Assembly: GCA_947650285.1 (NCBI GenBank)
Contig: CANTFL010000080.1
Span: forward strand, 310,001 to 374,000
Direction of reading: 5' to 3'
Length of the DNA: 64,000 bases
DNA from: Hyaloperonospora brassicae
Taxonomy: Eukaryota; Oomycota; Peronosporomycetes; Peronosporales; Peronosporaceae
The stretch's first letter is position 1. Each line of letters starts with the position of its first letter. Position numbers and translations under genes: made by a program. A model generated the notes under the pieces. It was not told where the DNA came from. It was given only the letters and a program-made list of their open reading frames with translations, and made no database searches. Below, piece after piece: positions 21,795 through 32,859 of this stretch.

Positions 21795-22318
21795 GGAGCT
21801 ACACAGCTCCTTAAGTCAGAGGAAGACTTTAACGCTCTCACGAGCAACTTTGGTTCAGAGAACCCGACTCAGAGAGTCAACAGCTCAGAGAGCTAAGGTT
21901 TTGGTTCAGAGAACCCGACTTAGAGAGTCAACAAGCTTAGGGAGCTTACGGTCCCCGTTCCAGAGGGACCAAACGATTCAAACGAATCACAGCACAGAGT
22001 GCTCGAGGACAAGCTACCTTTACAGGCGTTGCTTTTGTCCTCCCGATCAAAGACGCCTCGTGTCTCTTATTGATCAAAAGGGGAACTGAATTTTATTTCT
22101 TCTTTAAACCTAAAGAACACCATAGAACAACGTACTTAACCTAGTCACTAAGGTTCAAAGTAAAACCTCTCTAAAGATCTCGTAATCAATTGTTGACAGA
22201 CATCAGTCTTCAACAATTGATACAATCACTGTGTTCTAAAATTACTTTATAGGGTACCCCCTCTCTTGTGTGCACCACACCTATCGTCTACTGCCAGTCG
22301 ACGTGTAACCCCGTTACA
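21795..22318 (+). mobile_element. Gypsy-type LTR remnant with an array of short hairpins
   Basis: The segment ends in ACCCCGTTACA (22308-22318), the same terminus as the LTRs of the Gypsy element at 51-60 kb, so it is probably the 3' part of a related LTR. Its first half is a run of hairpins: GGAGCT/ACAC at 21795, GGTTC-AGA-GAACC at 21852, GACTC-AGA-GAGTC at 21866, AGCTC-AGA-GAGCT at 21882, then a second, slightly diverged 51-bp unit from 21901 with GGTTC-AGA and GACTT-AGA, then stems at 21950, 21975 and AGCAC-AGA-GTGCT at 21991. No coding sequence. Confidence 0.6.
22186..22220. repeat. perfect inverted repeat, 11-bp arms
   Basis: TCAATTGTTGA and TCAACAATTGA are separated by 13 nt inside the Gypsy-type LTR remnant. 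Confidence 0.95.
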
Positions 22319-22403
22319 GCGACGACATCCACCAATTTCAATTGCTCCTCTCCGTGCTCTCCCCACCTTCATTACCATGGCAGGTCGCAGTCGCTAGCGG
22401 ACA

Positions 22404-22810
22404 TGTTAGAAATGCCTGTTTAGAAACGTCTTGTCAGTCATTGTCATGTTACAGGTTCAACGGATATAATATGACGGTGACACTTGATTGGTCGAGTCCA
22501 CAAACATCTTGACAGATGGTGAGACGAGGCTACGACGGTGACAGATGGTGCGACGAGGCAACGACAGTGACAGGTGTCGTGACCGGATGGTGATGGACCA
22601 GGTGGCCGGACAAGGTAGCGATATGACCGTTGGAAGACATGGCGACGGCTTGCGAGATGAGAGGGAAGACGGACGCAATCATGTAATGATAAAGTTGCAG
22701 TGCATGTTATATTATGGTGTTAGCGAACGAAGAAAACACTTTAATATATTCACTTCTACTTCTACCTCTTCGCACACAAGTGCCTTTGTTCTACTCGCGG
22801 ACTTCCAACA
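22404..22810 (+). repeat. 5' LTR of Copia element
   Basis: Begins TGTTAGAAATGCC and ends TTCCAACA, the TG..CA form. Nearly identical to 27320-27727, except that its first 105 bp differ more than the rest. Confidence 0.93.
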
Positions 22811-22822
22811 GGTTATGAGCCC
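22811..22822 (+). promoter_or_regulatory. primer-binding site pairing with the Met-tRNA anticodon arm
   Basis: GGTTATGAGCCC directly follows the LTR. It is complementary to the anticodon loop of methionine tRNA (GGGCTCATAACC), not to its 3' end, i.e. a half-tRNA primer as used by Ty5 and copia. The gag ATG at 22815 lies inside it. Confidence 0.7.
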
Positions 22823-22997
22823 AACGATCAAGCGCGAGGCTGGTGCGGCTGCACAGGCCAAACCTGCGAAGGTCACCGAAGTTCTTAACAAGGCCGCTGG
22901 GGAACAACTTGAAAAGAAGTCGGCAGCGCCCATGGGTGCGATGGACAAGATGATGGCGATGCTCGGCGACATCAGCGACAGAATGAATCGCTTGTAA
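22815..22997 (+). pseudogene. Copia gag, N-terminal fragment
   Basis: Opens at the ATG inside the primer-binding site (MSPTIKREAG), is rich in Ala and Lys, and stops after MMAMLGDISDRMNRL. The same N-terminal pattern (MSPMKR.. and MLAMLGG..) recurs in the minus-strand copy near 49.5 kb, so this is the true gag start. Sequence between 23000 and 23990 is the rest of gag in broken frames. Confidence 0.7.
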
Positions 22998-23994
22998 TCG
23001 TCTTAGAGAGAGCAAGCCGGCAGGGACGTCAGGAAACCTTCATAGTCTCTTTTCGGTCCGGTCCTGGGATCGGGGATGACCCTTCAAGCTTTGGAAGGAG
23101 CTCTTCCCCGGAAGAAGTCTCCAACCGACTTTGGATCAAGGCGTCAAGACTTCAGGAATGTTAGCGTGCATCGTGGTAAGTACGGTGGCGCGGAGGACAG
23201 GATGGGTGCGGTGCCGGAACAGGCACGCCCAAGGCAAGAATCACCCCCGGACAGATACTCCGGTGTCAGCATGCCTGACAAGTTTTTTGCCAACGGAGAC
23301 CCCCAGTCTACGGGATGCCGGACGCGAGGAATCGGAAACTCGCACTTTAATTATTCGACGGCAAGGAGCTCTACCAGGGACATGGTAGTGAGTTCGTCGG
23401 AAGGGGCAAGATATTCGTCCGGCAAGTTGCATTTGCGGAGCGTGCATGCGGATTCGCATGGCCTGGGACAGCATCTCGGGGGCAAGGCCAATTCTACTAC
23501 CGTCGACAGGTTGAGTCTTGGTGGATGAAAAGCCAGACTCTGGAGCACGCCATGCAAAGGATGCTATAGACCTTCAACACAAATCTCTCACCTGGACAAA
23601 GCATGAAGCTCTTAACGGCACCGAAGGCGGCACACTGAAGTTGGATGGACCATAACATATACCTGAAGGCCGTGAGCGATGCGTGTGGAGGTGCGGACAA
23701 CCTGGTGCTTTAAAAAATCGTTAACTACGCGGATACAAGCATGAGAATGACCATGTTGTCAAGGTTGAATATTCACCGACCCGAATATCTACGTCAAGCC
23801 GAAGAGTCAGCTCTGTTCGCACAACTCGTAGATATCGAGTCGCATGCGAAGAACTTGGGTCTCGACGTAGTGAACGCTGTTGAGCCTTGAAGGGAACCGA
23901 AGGAGAGGGTCACGACAAGGTCAAGGAAGAACGTTGACGAAGGCGACCAGCGTACATGCCACAGGTTTGAAGAAGTTGGCCACATTAGGTCAAG

Positions 23995-24396
23995 GTGCCT
24001 GCGGACGAAGAAAAGATTGCAAGTGCACACTTCTCCTTTGCAGTTGGATACGGTGGTGACCTCCATGAGGACCACTGGATATTCGACAGTGGGTCCAGCA
24101 GACACTTGGTCAACGACCTAAGTCTGTTGATCAACCCAGAAGATTGTCGAAGTGAATGCTTGACTATGGTCACCGACGGAGGTGTGCTTCGGGTGACCAA
24201 GCAAGGGAGCGTCGACATCAAGGTTGTCGTGCTCGGAGTCGCGAAGACGATAAAACTCCTCGATATCCAGTATGATTCCAACCTCGAGCGCAACATCATA
24301 TCATATGGTGTCAACCTCGAGCGAAACATCATATCATATGGTAAGCTCGAGACTAAAAGATGCGTACCCAAATATCGAGGAGGGGCCGTGTATTGA
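23995..24396 (+). pseudogene. Copia aspartic protease region
   Basis: Contains WIFDSGSSRHLVND, with the catalytic DSG at 24085; this is the usual Copia protease signature. The frame is then broken by a 33-bp tandem duplication and a stop. Confidence 0.8.
24279..24344. repeat. 33-bp tandem duplication inside the protease
   Basis: Two head-to-tail copies beginning CAACCTCGAGCG, with one or two differences. In frame, it inserts 11 residues (repeat of NLERNIISYG). Confidence 0.9.
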
Positions 24397-24566
24397 CCTC
24401 CAGGGCGAAGGGTGCATCTATTATGGACGTTGACCGCACAAATAACGTGCTTTCTACCAAGGTGTTGAAACCTCGCACGATGGTTTTTGGTGCACCACGG
24501 GAGGCAATGATGACTGTGACCAATCCACCTGAATATGAATCCGATATGGGTTGATAGTGTAGTACC

Positions 24567-25358
24567 TTGATGCACCTCCATAGCCGACTCATTCACCTAT
24601 GTTTTGATCCAATCATCAAGATGGCCAAGGATCCCGCGACATGCATCAAGTTGACCGACACAGCACGATTTAATGACATGACGTGTGCTCAAGGCAAACA
24701 GACTAAGGAGGCACAGTCGAAGGTGGACACTGGCATGAACTCACCCATCGATGTCATCGGTGGTGTGATATGTAGTGATCTGAAAGTACCGATAACCCCA
24801 CGAGACCATCTGGGTAACCGGTTAATGGTGAACTTCATTGGTCACCGATCCAACTACTGCCGTGTGTTTCTGGCCAAGACCAAGGACGTTGCTGCGCTCC
24901 AGTTCAAGCATTTCCTCGTACAATTCGAACGCGAGTTCAACTGCAAGGTCCATGTGCTACGCACGGACGGAGGCAAAGAGTACAAGAATATGGACGTGTT
25001 TTGCAAGTCAACGAGGGTTTCGCGTCAAGTCATCAAATATAGAAATCAAGCAAGCAACGGCAATGCTGACCGCATACATCGAACCATCATGAATATGGTA
25101 CGAAGCATGGTGTTCGCCTCGAACCTACCCTTGACATTCTGGGGTGATACAGCGGAGTACGCGACGTACACACAGAATCGAAGTATGACCAAGTCGAATT
25201 CGGGTGGGATTTCCCCGATGGAGTTCCTAACGAAGAAGGTGCCCAAGTTGACTGACATCGTGACATTCGGTTCAGTCTGCACCGTCCACGTGGATGCAAG
25301 AAACAAGTCGCTTGGAGAGCGCGGAAGGGCGACCATCGTAATCGGCAAAAGCGATTAG
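24567..25358 (+). pseudogene. Copia integrase, catalytic Glu changed to Asp
   Basis: GAG-pre-integrase His/Cys part (HSRLIHLCFD..) followed by the integrase core: first Asp in ICSDLKVP, second Asp in VLRTDGGKEY. The position of the third acid reads NADRIHRT where Copia integrases have AER, so the catalytic Glu is Asp (GAC). Stop codon before the reverse transcriptase. Confidence 0.85.
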
Positions 25359-25576
25359 ACGAAGAGGTACGAGGTGTACCTTCCTAGAGACAAAGTGGTC
25401 TTGGTGACTCAGCACGTTCAAAAGGCTGGATCGTAGTCGACCGGTGATCACCTTGACCAGGGTCAATACGGAATACGCCGCCAGGAGGAGTCGACGATGG
25501 TCGACCGACTGAATGCTCAGGGACAACGAAGCGTCAAATGACGTACCGAGAAGTATTGCAAGGGTCTCGAACCTAG

Positions 25577-26562
25577 ATGGACAAGGAACGTCTTGGTACA
25601 AGATCGAACAACAGACAGCAAGTTAAAGAGGTATCAAGCGAAGATACTTCTGGAGCCAGAGGTGTCGTCAATTTTATCAAAGCACAAGATCCCAAGCATT
25701 ATAGTGAAGCGGTCAAGAGCAAGCATCACCAAGAGTGGAAGATTGCCATGACTAAAGAATTGGACGCGTTGAAGGCAAACGATGTCATGAGGGTCGTTGT
25801 ACCACCCAAGGGAGCTCACGTTCTACACAACAAGTGGGTGTACAAGACTAAGACGGATGCGAACGGGGATATATAGAGATACAAGAATCGTCTGGTCGTC
25901 TGCGGGAATACACAAGTCTTCGGAGTCGACTGCAACCTTACCTTCGTAGCGGTGATGGACTTGAGCACGGTGAAGACGATCCTGATGCTTTCAATACAAT
26001 GGAAGGTACCGGCTCGACACGGAGATGTACCAAAAGCATACGTCAAGGCCGAAAAGGAGGAGCATCTGGACATATAGGTGAAGGTGGATAAAGGGATGGT
26101 CATGGACATAGAGGAGCGCAAGGGTCTAAGAACGAAGCCAACGAACGACTTGGCACTACTACTGAAGAAGTCACTATACGGACTCAAGCAGGCCGGAAGA
26201 CTCTGGAGCAAGCTACTCGATTCCAATTGCGACAGACTGGTTTTCGACAATGCATGACGGACATGTGCTTGCACTTCAAGTATGAAGGCAAAACATGCAC
26301 GTTGGTCGGGGTCTACGTTGACGATCTAGTTGTCACAGGGACTAACCGAAGTGCGGTGGAAAGCTTCTTCACTGAGATGGCATGTTTATCGATCAAGGAT
26401 CCGGGTGTCGTGAACAAATTTTTGGGACTCCGCATTAATCTGGACGAGTCGAAGGGATACATCCTGGGACCAACAAGTGACTTTCGAGTTGCTGTTAAAA
26501 GAGTTCGGACTGGACTTGGCGAACGGAGTGAGAACTCCGATTGGAGACGAATGCAATCTTGA
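25577..26562 (+). pseudogene. Copia reverse transcriptase, interrupted
   Basis: Opens with the WKIAMTKELDAL and NKWVYKTKTDANG motifs, broken by a stop after GDI (25876) and another near 26078. The catalytic motif VYVDDLVVTGT is at 26311 and remains intact. Order and motifs are those of the RVT_2 (Copia) family. Confidence 0.88.
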
Positions 26563-26932
26563 AGATGAAGATTTTCAAAAATTTCTACCAGCAAGAAGTG
26601 CCAAGGACGACCCAAGCGTAAATTCCTTTCAGTCGATGGTGGGAACCTTTCTATAAGTTGCAAGGTGCACGCGGCCGGACATTTGTTTTGCGGTGCACAA
26701 GGCAACACGACAGACGCACAAGCCGACATATAAGGACTGGAAAACTGCAAAAAGGATCATGCGCTACACGAAGATGTCGAAGGATTGGAAGCTATATCTG
26801 AGCGGCGATGGATCGGCTTCCAAGGATATGCAAGTCGAGTGCTAGAGCGACGCAGACTTAGTGGCAGACAAGTTGGACCGTTAGTCTGTATCTGGTTGTG
26901 TTCTGACCATGGATGGCTCTGTTAATATTTAA

Positions 26933-27340
26933 TTGTGCAAGAAGAAATCTGGCATGTCGCAAAGCACAATTGAGGCAGAGTTCATCGCGGCATCTCAAGC
27001 TGGACGCGAGCTGCTGGAGATAAAGGGACTGCTCGACGAGTTGAAGTTGAGCGTCGTCAAGCCAATGCCGATGTGGATATATAATCAAGCGACTATCAAG
27101 CAGATCGATTCGGAGAAGTGTACGTCAAGCGCCAAGCACATGGACATCAGGTTCAAGTTTATCTGCAACTACGCGAAAGATGGGGTCGTGGTTCCACGAT
27201 TTGCCAAGTCCCAAGACATCATGACCGTTATCCTGACGAAGTCGCTACCGGCACCAATAATGGCAGAACTACGCGCGATGTTTAGATTAGAGACGAACTC
27301 AAGATGGCACCGAGGAGGAGTCTTAGAAATTCCTGTTTAG
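26933..27340 (+). pseudogene. Copia RNase H
   Basis: Has SQSTIEAEFIAASQAGREL, the RNase H signature of Copia elements with its catalytic Glu. The upstream portion (26760-26930) is interrupted by three stops. The frame runs to the purine tract before the 3' LTR. Confidence 0.85.
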
Positions 27341-27727
27341 AAACGTCTTGTCAGTCATTGTTATGCTACATGTTTAACGGATATAACATGACGGTGCCAC
27401 CTGATTGGTCGAGTCAACAAACATCTTGACAGATGGTGAGACGAGGCTACGACGGTGACAGATGGTGCGACGAGGCAACGATAGTGACAGGTGTCGTGAC
27501 CGGATGGTGATGGACCAGGTGGCCGGACAAGGTAGCGATATGACCGTTGGAAGACATGGCGACGGCTTGCGAGATGAGAGGGAAGACGGACGCAATCATG
27601 TAATGATAAAGTTGCAGTGCATGTTATATTATGGTGTTAGCGAACGAAGAAAACACTTTAATATATTCACTTCTACCTCTACCTCTTCGCACACAAGTGC
27701 CTTTGTTCTACACGCGAACCTCCAACA
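27320..27727 (+). repeat. 3' LTR of Copia element
   Basis: Begins TCTTAGAAATTCC (TG changed to TC) and ends CCTCCAACA. Preceded by GAGGAGGAG as polypurine tract. Confidence 0.93.
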
Positions 27728-29040
27728 TGACATATCACACAAAATCATTGACTACTATATTTCTAAAACCTGATGGCAAAGAGCTAACCGAAAAATAAAG
27801 GTAAAAGAAGATGAAATAGGGTATGTAACACTTCATTGCCCGTAGACAATAAAACCTTGAACTTTGCTATTCTTAGATCCTAAAGCTAAAGTTTATAAGA
27901 TATAAATTAGGCATTAGATAACTTTAATTCCTAGTCTATTTTGGCTTAAAAAGAAAGTATAAATGTAAAAGAAAAACAATAAGACATTAGTCAAGTGGAC
28001 GCCGCCTCCTTGAGAGGGAGGCTCATAGAGCTTGACAGGGTTCCAATTTATTGGTCTGTGATAAGCCTATGGACCAAATCCTAAGACTTGACTCCAAGAC
28101 TTGTCATGGCTTGTATGTAGGTTTTTTGGAACCTGGTACCGGATGACTCGACTTGTAATGTCAAAACAATGGGTGGACTTGGAGGAAAACACTTTGACGT
28201 CGCTTGATGTCCTAAATCTCTAAGCGGTGAATCACGACAAATGACTGGATCGATATAAAGTCCGGGGCTTCTGTAATCATGAGAAGAAGCCGGATAAACA
28301 CTTCCATGGCAAATTATATGAAAGTATGGAAGTAGCCGCTAGGATGTCTGAAAAGAGACCAAGAATAAGTTGATAATGCGTGGTGTATCGACAAAGTCGT
28401 TGTATGACTCGACGTTGGGTACATTTACTATGTGTCCAGACGAAAAACGGAACGAGCATACGCTACAAGCAGGCAAGTCCTCAAGTCGTCAAATAACAGG
28501 TGTGAAAGTGACACGATGCCGTATTTAGGGTAGTTAGTACGACCGATGAACCGCATGGTGCGACAGGCTTGACTTCCGGTACTTATACTTGATAAAAGTT
28601 GTAAACGAGAAGAAGTTTAGCCTTGTATCAATATCTTAATCAGGGTAGGCTGGCATCGTAACGCTTTAGACTCCGCAATGTACTTGACTGTGAAATCGGA
28701 TGGTGAGAAGTTTGTGGACAAGTTTAAAAAATGCTTGATGTCGAGAGTAACAACATTTGAGCTTGTAGCTGAGGTATTCTATCAAAAAATCGAAGGGGTC
28801 GACATATAAAGCGAGAACCTCACATGGTGCCAACCACTAAATTTGAGATGGTAACGTGTTGCTTCGGCAATGCATGAGCATGGAGTAACGATGTGAACAT
28901 GTTTGGCGGGTTGATGCTTGGAAACGTCTATCAAATTACAAGTGAGCAAGGAATCAAAAGTTTAAGGTACGTAGGCATACTTAACAAGCAGTATGGCGCG
29001 GATGTGGCGAAGTCGATCTCACAAAATCGCTTGTGTTAGG

Positions 29041-29721
29041 GTCGATCTTCCACTTGCCCAGACTTGCCGACTCACGGAGGGGGTACTCCGATCCGTGCCT
29101 TGCTGTATAACCTTGTGCTCACCTTGTGTACCCGTTGTTTAGGCTGGTTTGATCTCTTCGTAATGACCTTGAGAGATGTTGATCTCGCTAAGGGTTGGGG
29201 TTGATAGTTTGCTCTCGGTGCAACAATCTTTACACCACGAACAGGGGTTCGGCGATCTTGATCTTAAGTCGCGACGATCTCTATTTAAAGATGTCGCGAT
29301 CTTGATCTTGGATCTCACCGATCTGGCTTTGTCTTCGGGATCGGGGTCTTTGCTGTGCGGAAATCTTCACTCGTCAAATAGTAATCTTGCGTCGATTACG
29401 CATTGGGATCGGTCCGATCTGGTCTTGGTATCAGCCGATCGTGCTAAAAGTGCGCAATGTGGGCCAGATAGGTGTCCTGTTTCGCCAAAATGAAACGTGT
29501 GTATCTGTCCGGTAGAAGGCTGCGATCTTGCTCGGTCTTGTCTTATACTCCTTGTCCAGATCTTCTGACCACTTGAGCCGTCTCGCGATCTTGTGTCCAG
29601 TCCTTTTTCGTTGTTGTTGCTACCCTGGCAGTTGAGTTGAGTGTGAGTACTTGATCGATCCGGGCCAAACTTCCCGAGACCGCTCTTCTCGGTCTTGGCC
29701 AACAATTTAAGATCGGTCTCC
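29041..29721. other. GATC-dense tract with GATCTTGATCTT repeats
   Basis: I count about 21 GATC sites in 680 bp, where about three are expected. Two copies of GCGATCTTGATCTT (near 29253 and 29296) flank an inverted pair TCGCGAC..GTCGCGA. No convincing coding sequence. It may be a regulatory region or an LTR. Confidence 0.6.
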
Positions 29722-30448
29722 AATGTCCTTGTAGCACGCGTGCCTCAAACTGTCGGGGAAGCCAAATCAATCTTGCCCGGAAGAGAGGGATTGAACGCGC
29801 GTTGTGTGCAGAAGAAGTAAAGTTCAACTTTGTCTTATTAACCAACCAAATTACTAGTCAACCTATCTTTAAGCCTATCCCAAACTGTAGGTCACTCTCC
29901 AAACCGATATCACATTTAAGCTTGATCGCCCATTTGAACACGTGTCGAAATTTCATGACCTGTACTCCAAAGATAGCGTCAATATCGTCGGTATCATGCC
30001 TAAATGCCCAAAAGAACCCAAATCTCAAATACTATACCAAATACCTAATTTTGGTACCAAAAGGTCCGAAATAGTACTTAAGTGCCAAATGTGTCTAAAT
30101 CCATTTTGCGACGTCAGTTCAACCGGCTTTTACTGGCTCTTTTCGGTCTAAACGTTTGTGACATCACTCATGGACCTTCAACAAACATATTCATTATGAT
30201 TTAGAAGTCTCATCAGCGATATATTCATAATCAACAGGGAACATGACCGATCTGGTGCCCAACTTCGAGATCGTTGCGACACGTTACAATATAGCAGTAG
30301 GTATTTTTCTGTTCATTGTACGTGCTTTAATATCACCCTTCAGGGTTTATTTGGTCCACGAGACTCTCCACATAACCTTCTGGACCTCCACGAGTATCCA
30401 CGTTTCCAGATCGGGCTATAATTATACTAAATCAGTACTTCAATTGTG

Positions 30449-30474
30449 AGATCGGTAAAGAGTATTACCGATCT
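30449..30474. repeat. perfect hairpin, 10-bp arms AGATCGGTAA
   Basis: AGATCGGTAA and TTACCGATCT flank a 6-nt loop. The same GATCGGTAA word recurs at about 32420 beside the SET pseudogene. Confidence 0.9.
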
Positions 30475-31299
30475 GCACGATGTTACACCTTCGTCCCAGA
30501 GTCATATCGCATCGCATCACCTGGTCCCGGATTAATTAGTTTTTTCAGAATGACTTGGCCACAAATTTCGACGACCGTTGCTATACCTATCCTTTTCCTT
30601 GAACAACATTCAGGTAAATTGTACGACTTCGTAACACTTCCTCGTCACATATCGCTCCATGGAAATCGTTTTATTTGTCGTCTTGTCCCAGATCGCTCTG
30701 TCCCCGTTCGTTCCATATCCATCAGTCCGGCGACAGTTGGATCGGATCGCCGATCCCTGTTTAGTTCGCTTTCCATCTCCTTATTGAATCACTAGGTCCC
30801 TTGGCATCATTTTCCACCAGTGAGTGACGCCCCAACTGGTTACCAATCCACGTCCCATCATTTGATCCGTGACTTTACCACACGGAACCCTTGTTAATTG
30901 AAGTACCCCGAAGTATTGACTGGCGCCTTCGATTAAAGGATGTAGTACGACGGGAGAGGTTTATGCGTTTCACTCGGTCCAAATTAGAGCCGCTTCGACG
31001 TGGCCATTCGTCTTACGCTTCAAACAACGTAATGCCAATTTCTTACTTAGGGCGTCGAGGCAAAATATCGACGAAAAGAGACCGAAGCGTAAATTCAAGG
31101 TAAAATAGCCATATAATAGAAAAGTCATAGTTAAGCGTAGTGTAGCCACCGATTGTATATATATCCATATATCTTACCATCTGTGAACCGAAAAAATTGC
31201 TTGACAATCGGTATTGGTCATTGAGCTGTATTCGTGTATGGTCGTTGTCGTAGCACTAACTAGTTTCTCTTGTTGTATAAAACAACCGAGCGCCTTTAA

Positions 31300-32746
31300 C
31301 TTTACGTCGAGGATAGTCGGCCGCACGCACAGGAGTGGTCGAGAGTACTGGAATTGGAACGACAGCGGGCCCCAAGTGCGCCCTGTGTAGTCCACCCTAA
31401 TTTCTTCATCAGTCTTATGGTCTTATGCGACACGATCGATACGACGAACCTGTGGCGTCCCCGCACCTCGACATACTCCGGATTCGGGTCGCAGGCATGT
31501 GTGATGAACCGGGCTTTCGAACCCCAATGATCTGGTCTCGCGTACACCTGCCGTCCCCCTGGTGTTATTCGCATTCAGCATGATCATTTAGGCAGTGTTC
31601 GGCGTTGGGATCAGTACGTACGTACCCCAATACTGGCATACCACGGTCTCTTGGGAGATTGGCCTGGTAGCGAACATGCCCGTTCTTTATAGGGGGACTC
31701 TCAGCTTCAAGCGGCACGAACGGAATCGGTAATGACATTTCTTCGCCCCCGGCGAGCAAGTGTCTTCTTCACAAAATTGGTTCTCCCTGGCGCTCGCGCA
31801 TCCCGTGATCTCGCACTTCTCAACACACCGCCTTTTTCTTCGATCGAGAACGAGAATTGGTCCAAGTTCATCATCTTTTACAACAGCGGTACGTCCGTAG
31901 GCTACGAAATCTGCTACCCTTGGGGCGCGTTGACGATTTGTCACTGCTGGGTCCTCATCGTCCGTGGCTTGTGTGAGGTCTATCACCTCGCCGAGCTAAT
32001 CCTCACCATCCCCTCACACGCCGCCCCATTTGATGCCGTCTTCTAGTCCTGCACTAATCTCCTCTTCTTCACCGTCTTGGTTGCTACCTCCGTCGCTAGC
32101 GGGCGTGTCCCTATGACTGTGGCGATAATGCTACAGCCGCTCAGCTTCGTCTTCATCCAATAATGCTTTAAACTCGAAGGCCGTCGCAGCCCGAGGCAAT
32201 CCTTGGTCTTCTTCGCCCGTTTCTGATGCACGGAGCTCTTTTACAGCCCACTTAAATTCGGGAAGTTGACGTTTCGGATGTAGCCGGGTACTGCGTGTAC
32301 GCCGGTGGAACCTGCTAGGTTGTGCTGATTTAGTCCATATGTGAGGTGGTTCTAGAAACTTCTTATCATAGGTAAGGTGTGGATGTGGCAGAGGCCGCAG
32401 CACTAAGACAGTTCACCTATCAGATCGGTAAATCACTGAGGAGGCCCCGGTGTGGGGGTCGGAACGTGTCTGGCATGCGTCCGGATACATTTTTTTGTTA
32501 TTCTTTCGATTGCTTCTAACAAGGTTACCCCTTGCGGTCCCCCATACCTGCGCCCAATTTCGCCTCCATCTCAAAATTGGGCACAATAAATAGTGCACAC
32601 CTGCGCTGAATGCCGCACCGCTTAGGTTGGCCGATCGCTCTGGCAGTGGCGGGGCTTTGTCGGTCGGCGGCGGCTACGTCTCCGATACGTATTTCTTTTC
32701 CATCAATCTTGTCTTGATCTGGCGACTTGACCTCTCCTGTGGACAT
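31300..32746 (-). pseudogene. SET-domain (lysine methyltransferase-like) protein, frameshifted
   Basis: Read from 32746 (MSTGEVKSPDQDK) leftward, the frame is broken several times. A Cys-rich segment near 31800-31740 (KCEITGCASARENQFC, then CHYRF) looks like a pre-SET/AWS zinc cluster. A SET core follows at 31560-31400: VYARPDHWGSKARFITHAC, then DPNPEYVEV. The canonical NHSC is THAC here. After VSHKTI a one-base shift near 31420 hides the expected end, which in the next frame reads DEEIRVDYTG, matching the SET GEEI-DY motif. Family assignment is firm from these motifs. Substrate is unknown. Lying among transposons, it may be a captured or element-borne gene rather than a host methyltransferase. 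Confidence 0.7.
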
Positions 32747-32859
32747 TGTCGCTGGACCGGATGGTTGGTCGTCCTCTACTCGGCCCCTCTTTTCTTCTTT
32801 TCACCTTATGTCGCCCCACATTGGCTGACCAAATTCTACAATTTCATTTCCCTATTTAA

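Larger units (their letters stand above)
22404..27727 (+). mobile_element. complete but dead Ty1/Copia LTR retrotransposon (5.3 kb)
   Basis: Two direct LTRs of about 407 bp bound the element. A Met-tRNA-complementary primer-binding site follows the 5' LTR and a purine-rich GAGGAGGAG precedes the 3' LTR. Flanks GGACA and TGACA fit a 5-bp target duplication with one mismatch. The inner order is gag, aspartic protease, integrase, reverse transcriptase, RNase H, which is Copia order. Stops and frameshifts interrupt every domain and the integrase lost its catalytic Glu, so it is non-autonomous. It inserted next to the Gypsy-type LTR remnant. Confidence 0.92.
27728..31299. other. AT-rich unassigned region (includes a GATC-dense tract)
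   Basis: Bases 27728-29040 are AT-rich with no coherent frame. Bases 29041-29721 are unusually dense in GATC (listed separately). Bases 29722-31300 contain a 10-bp hairpin but no recognisable domain. It could be a decayed transposon linked to the SET-domain pseudogene that follows. Confidence 0.4.
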
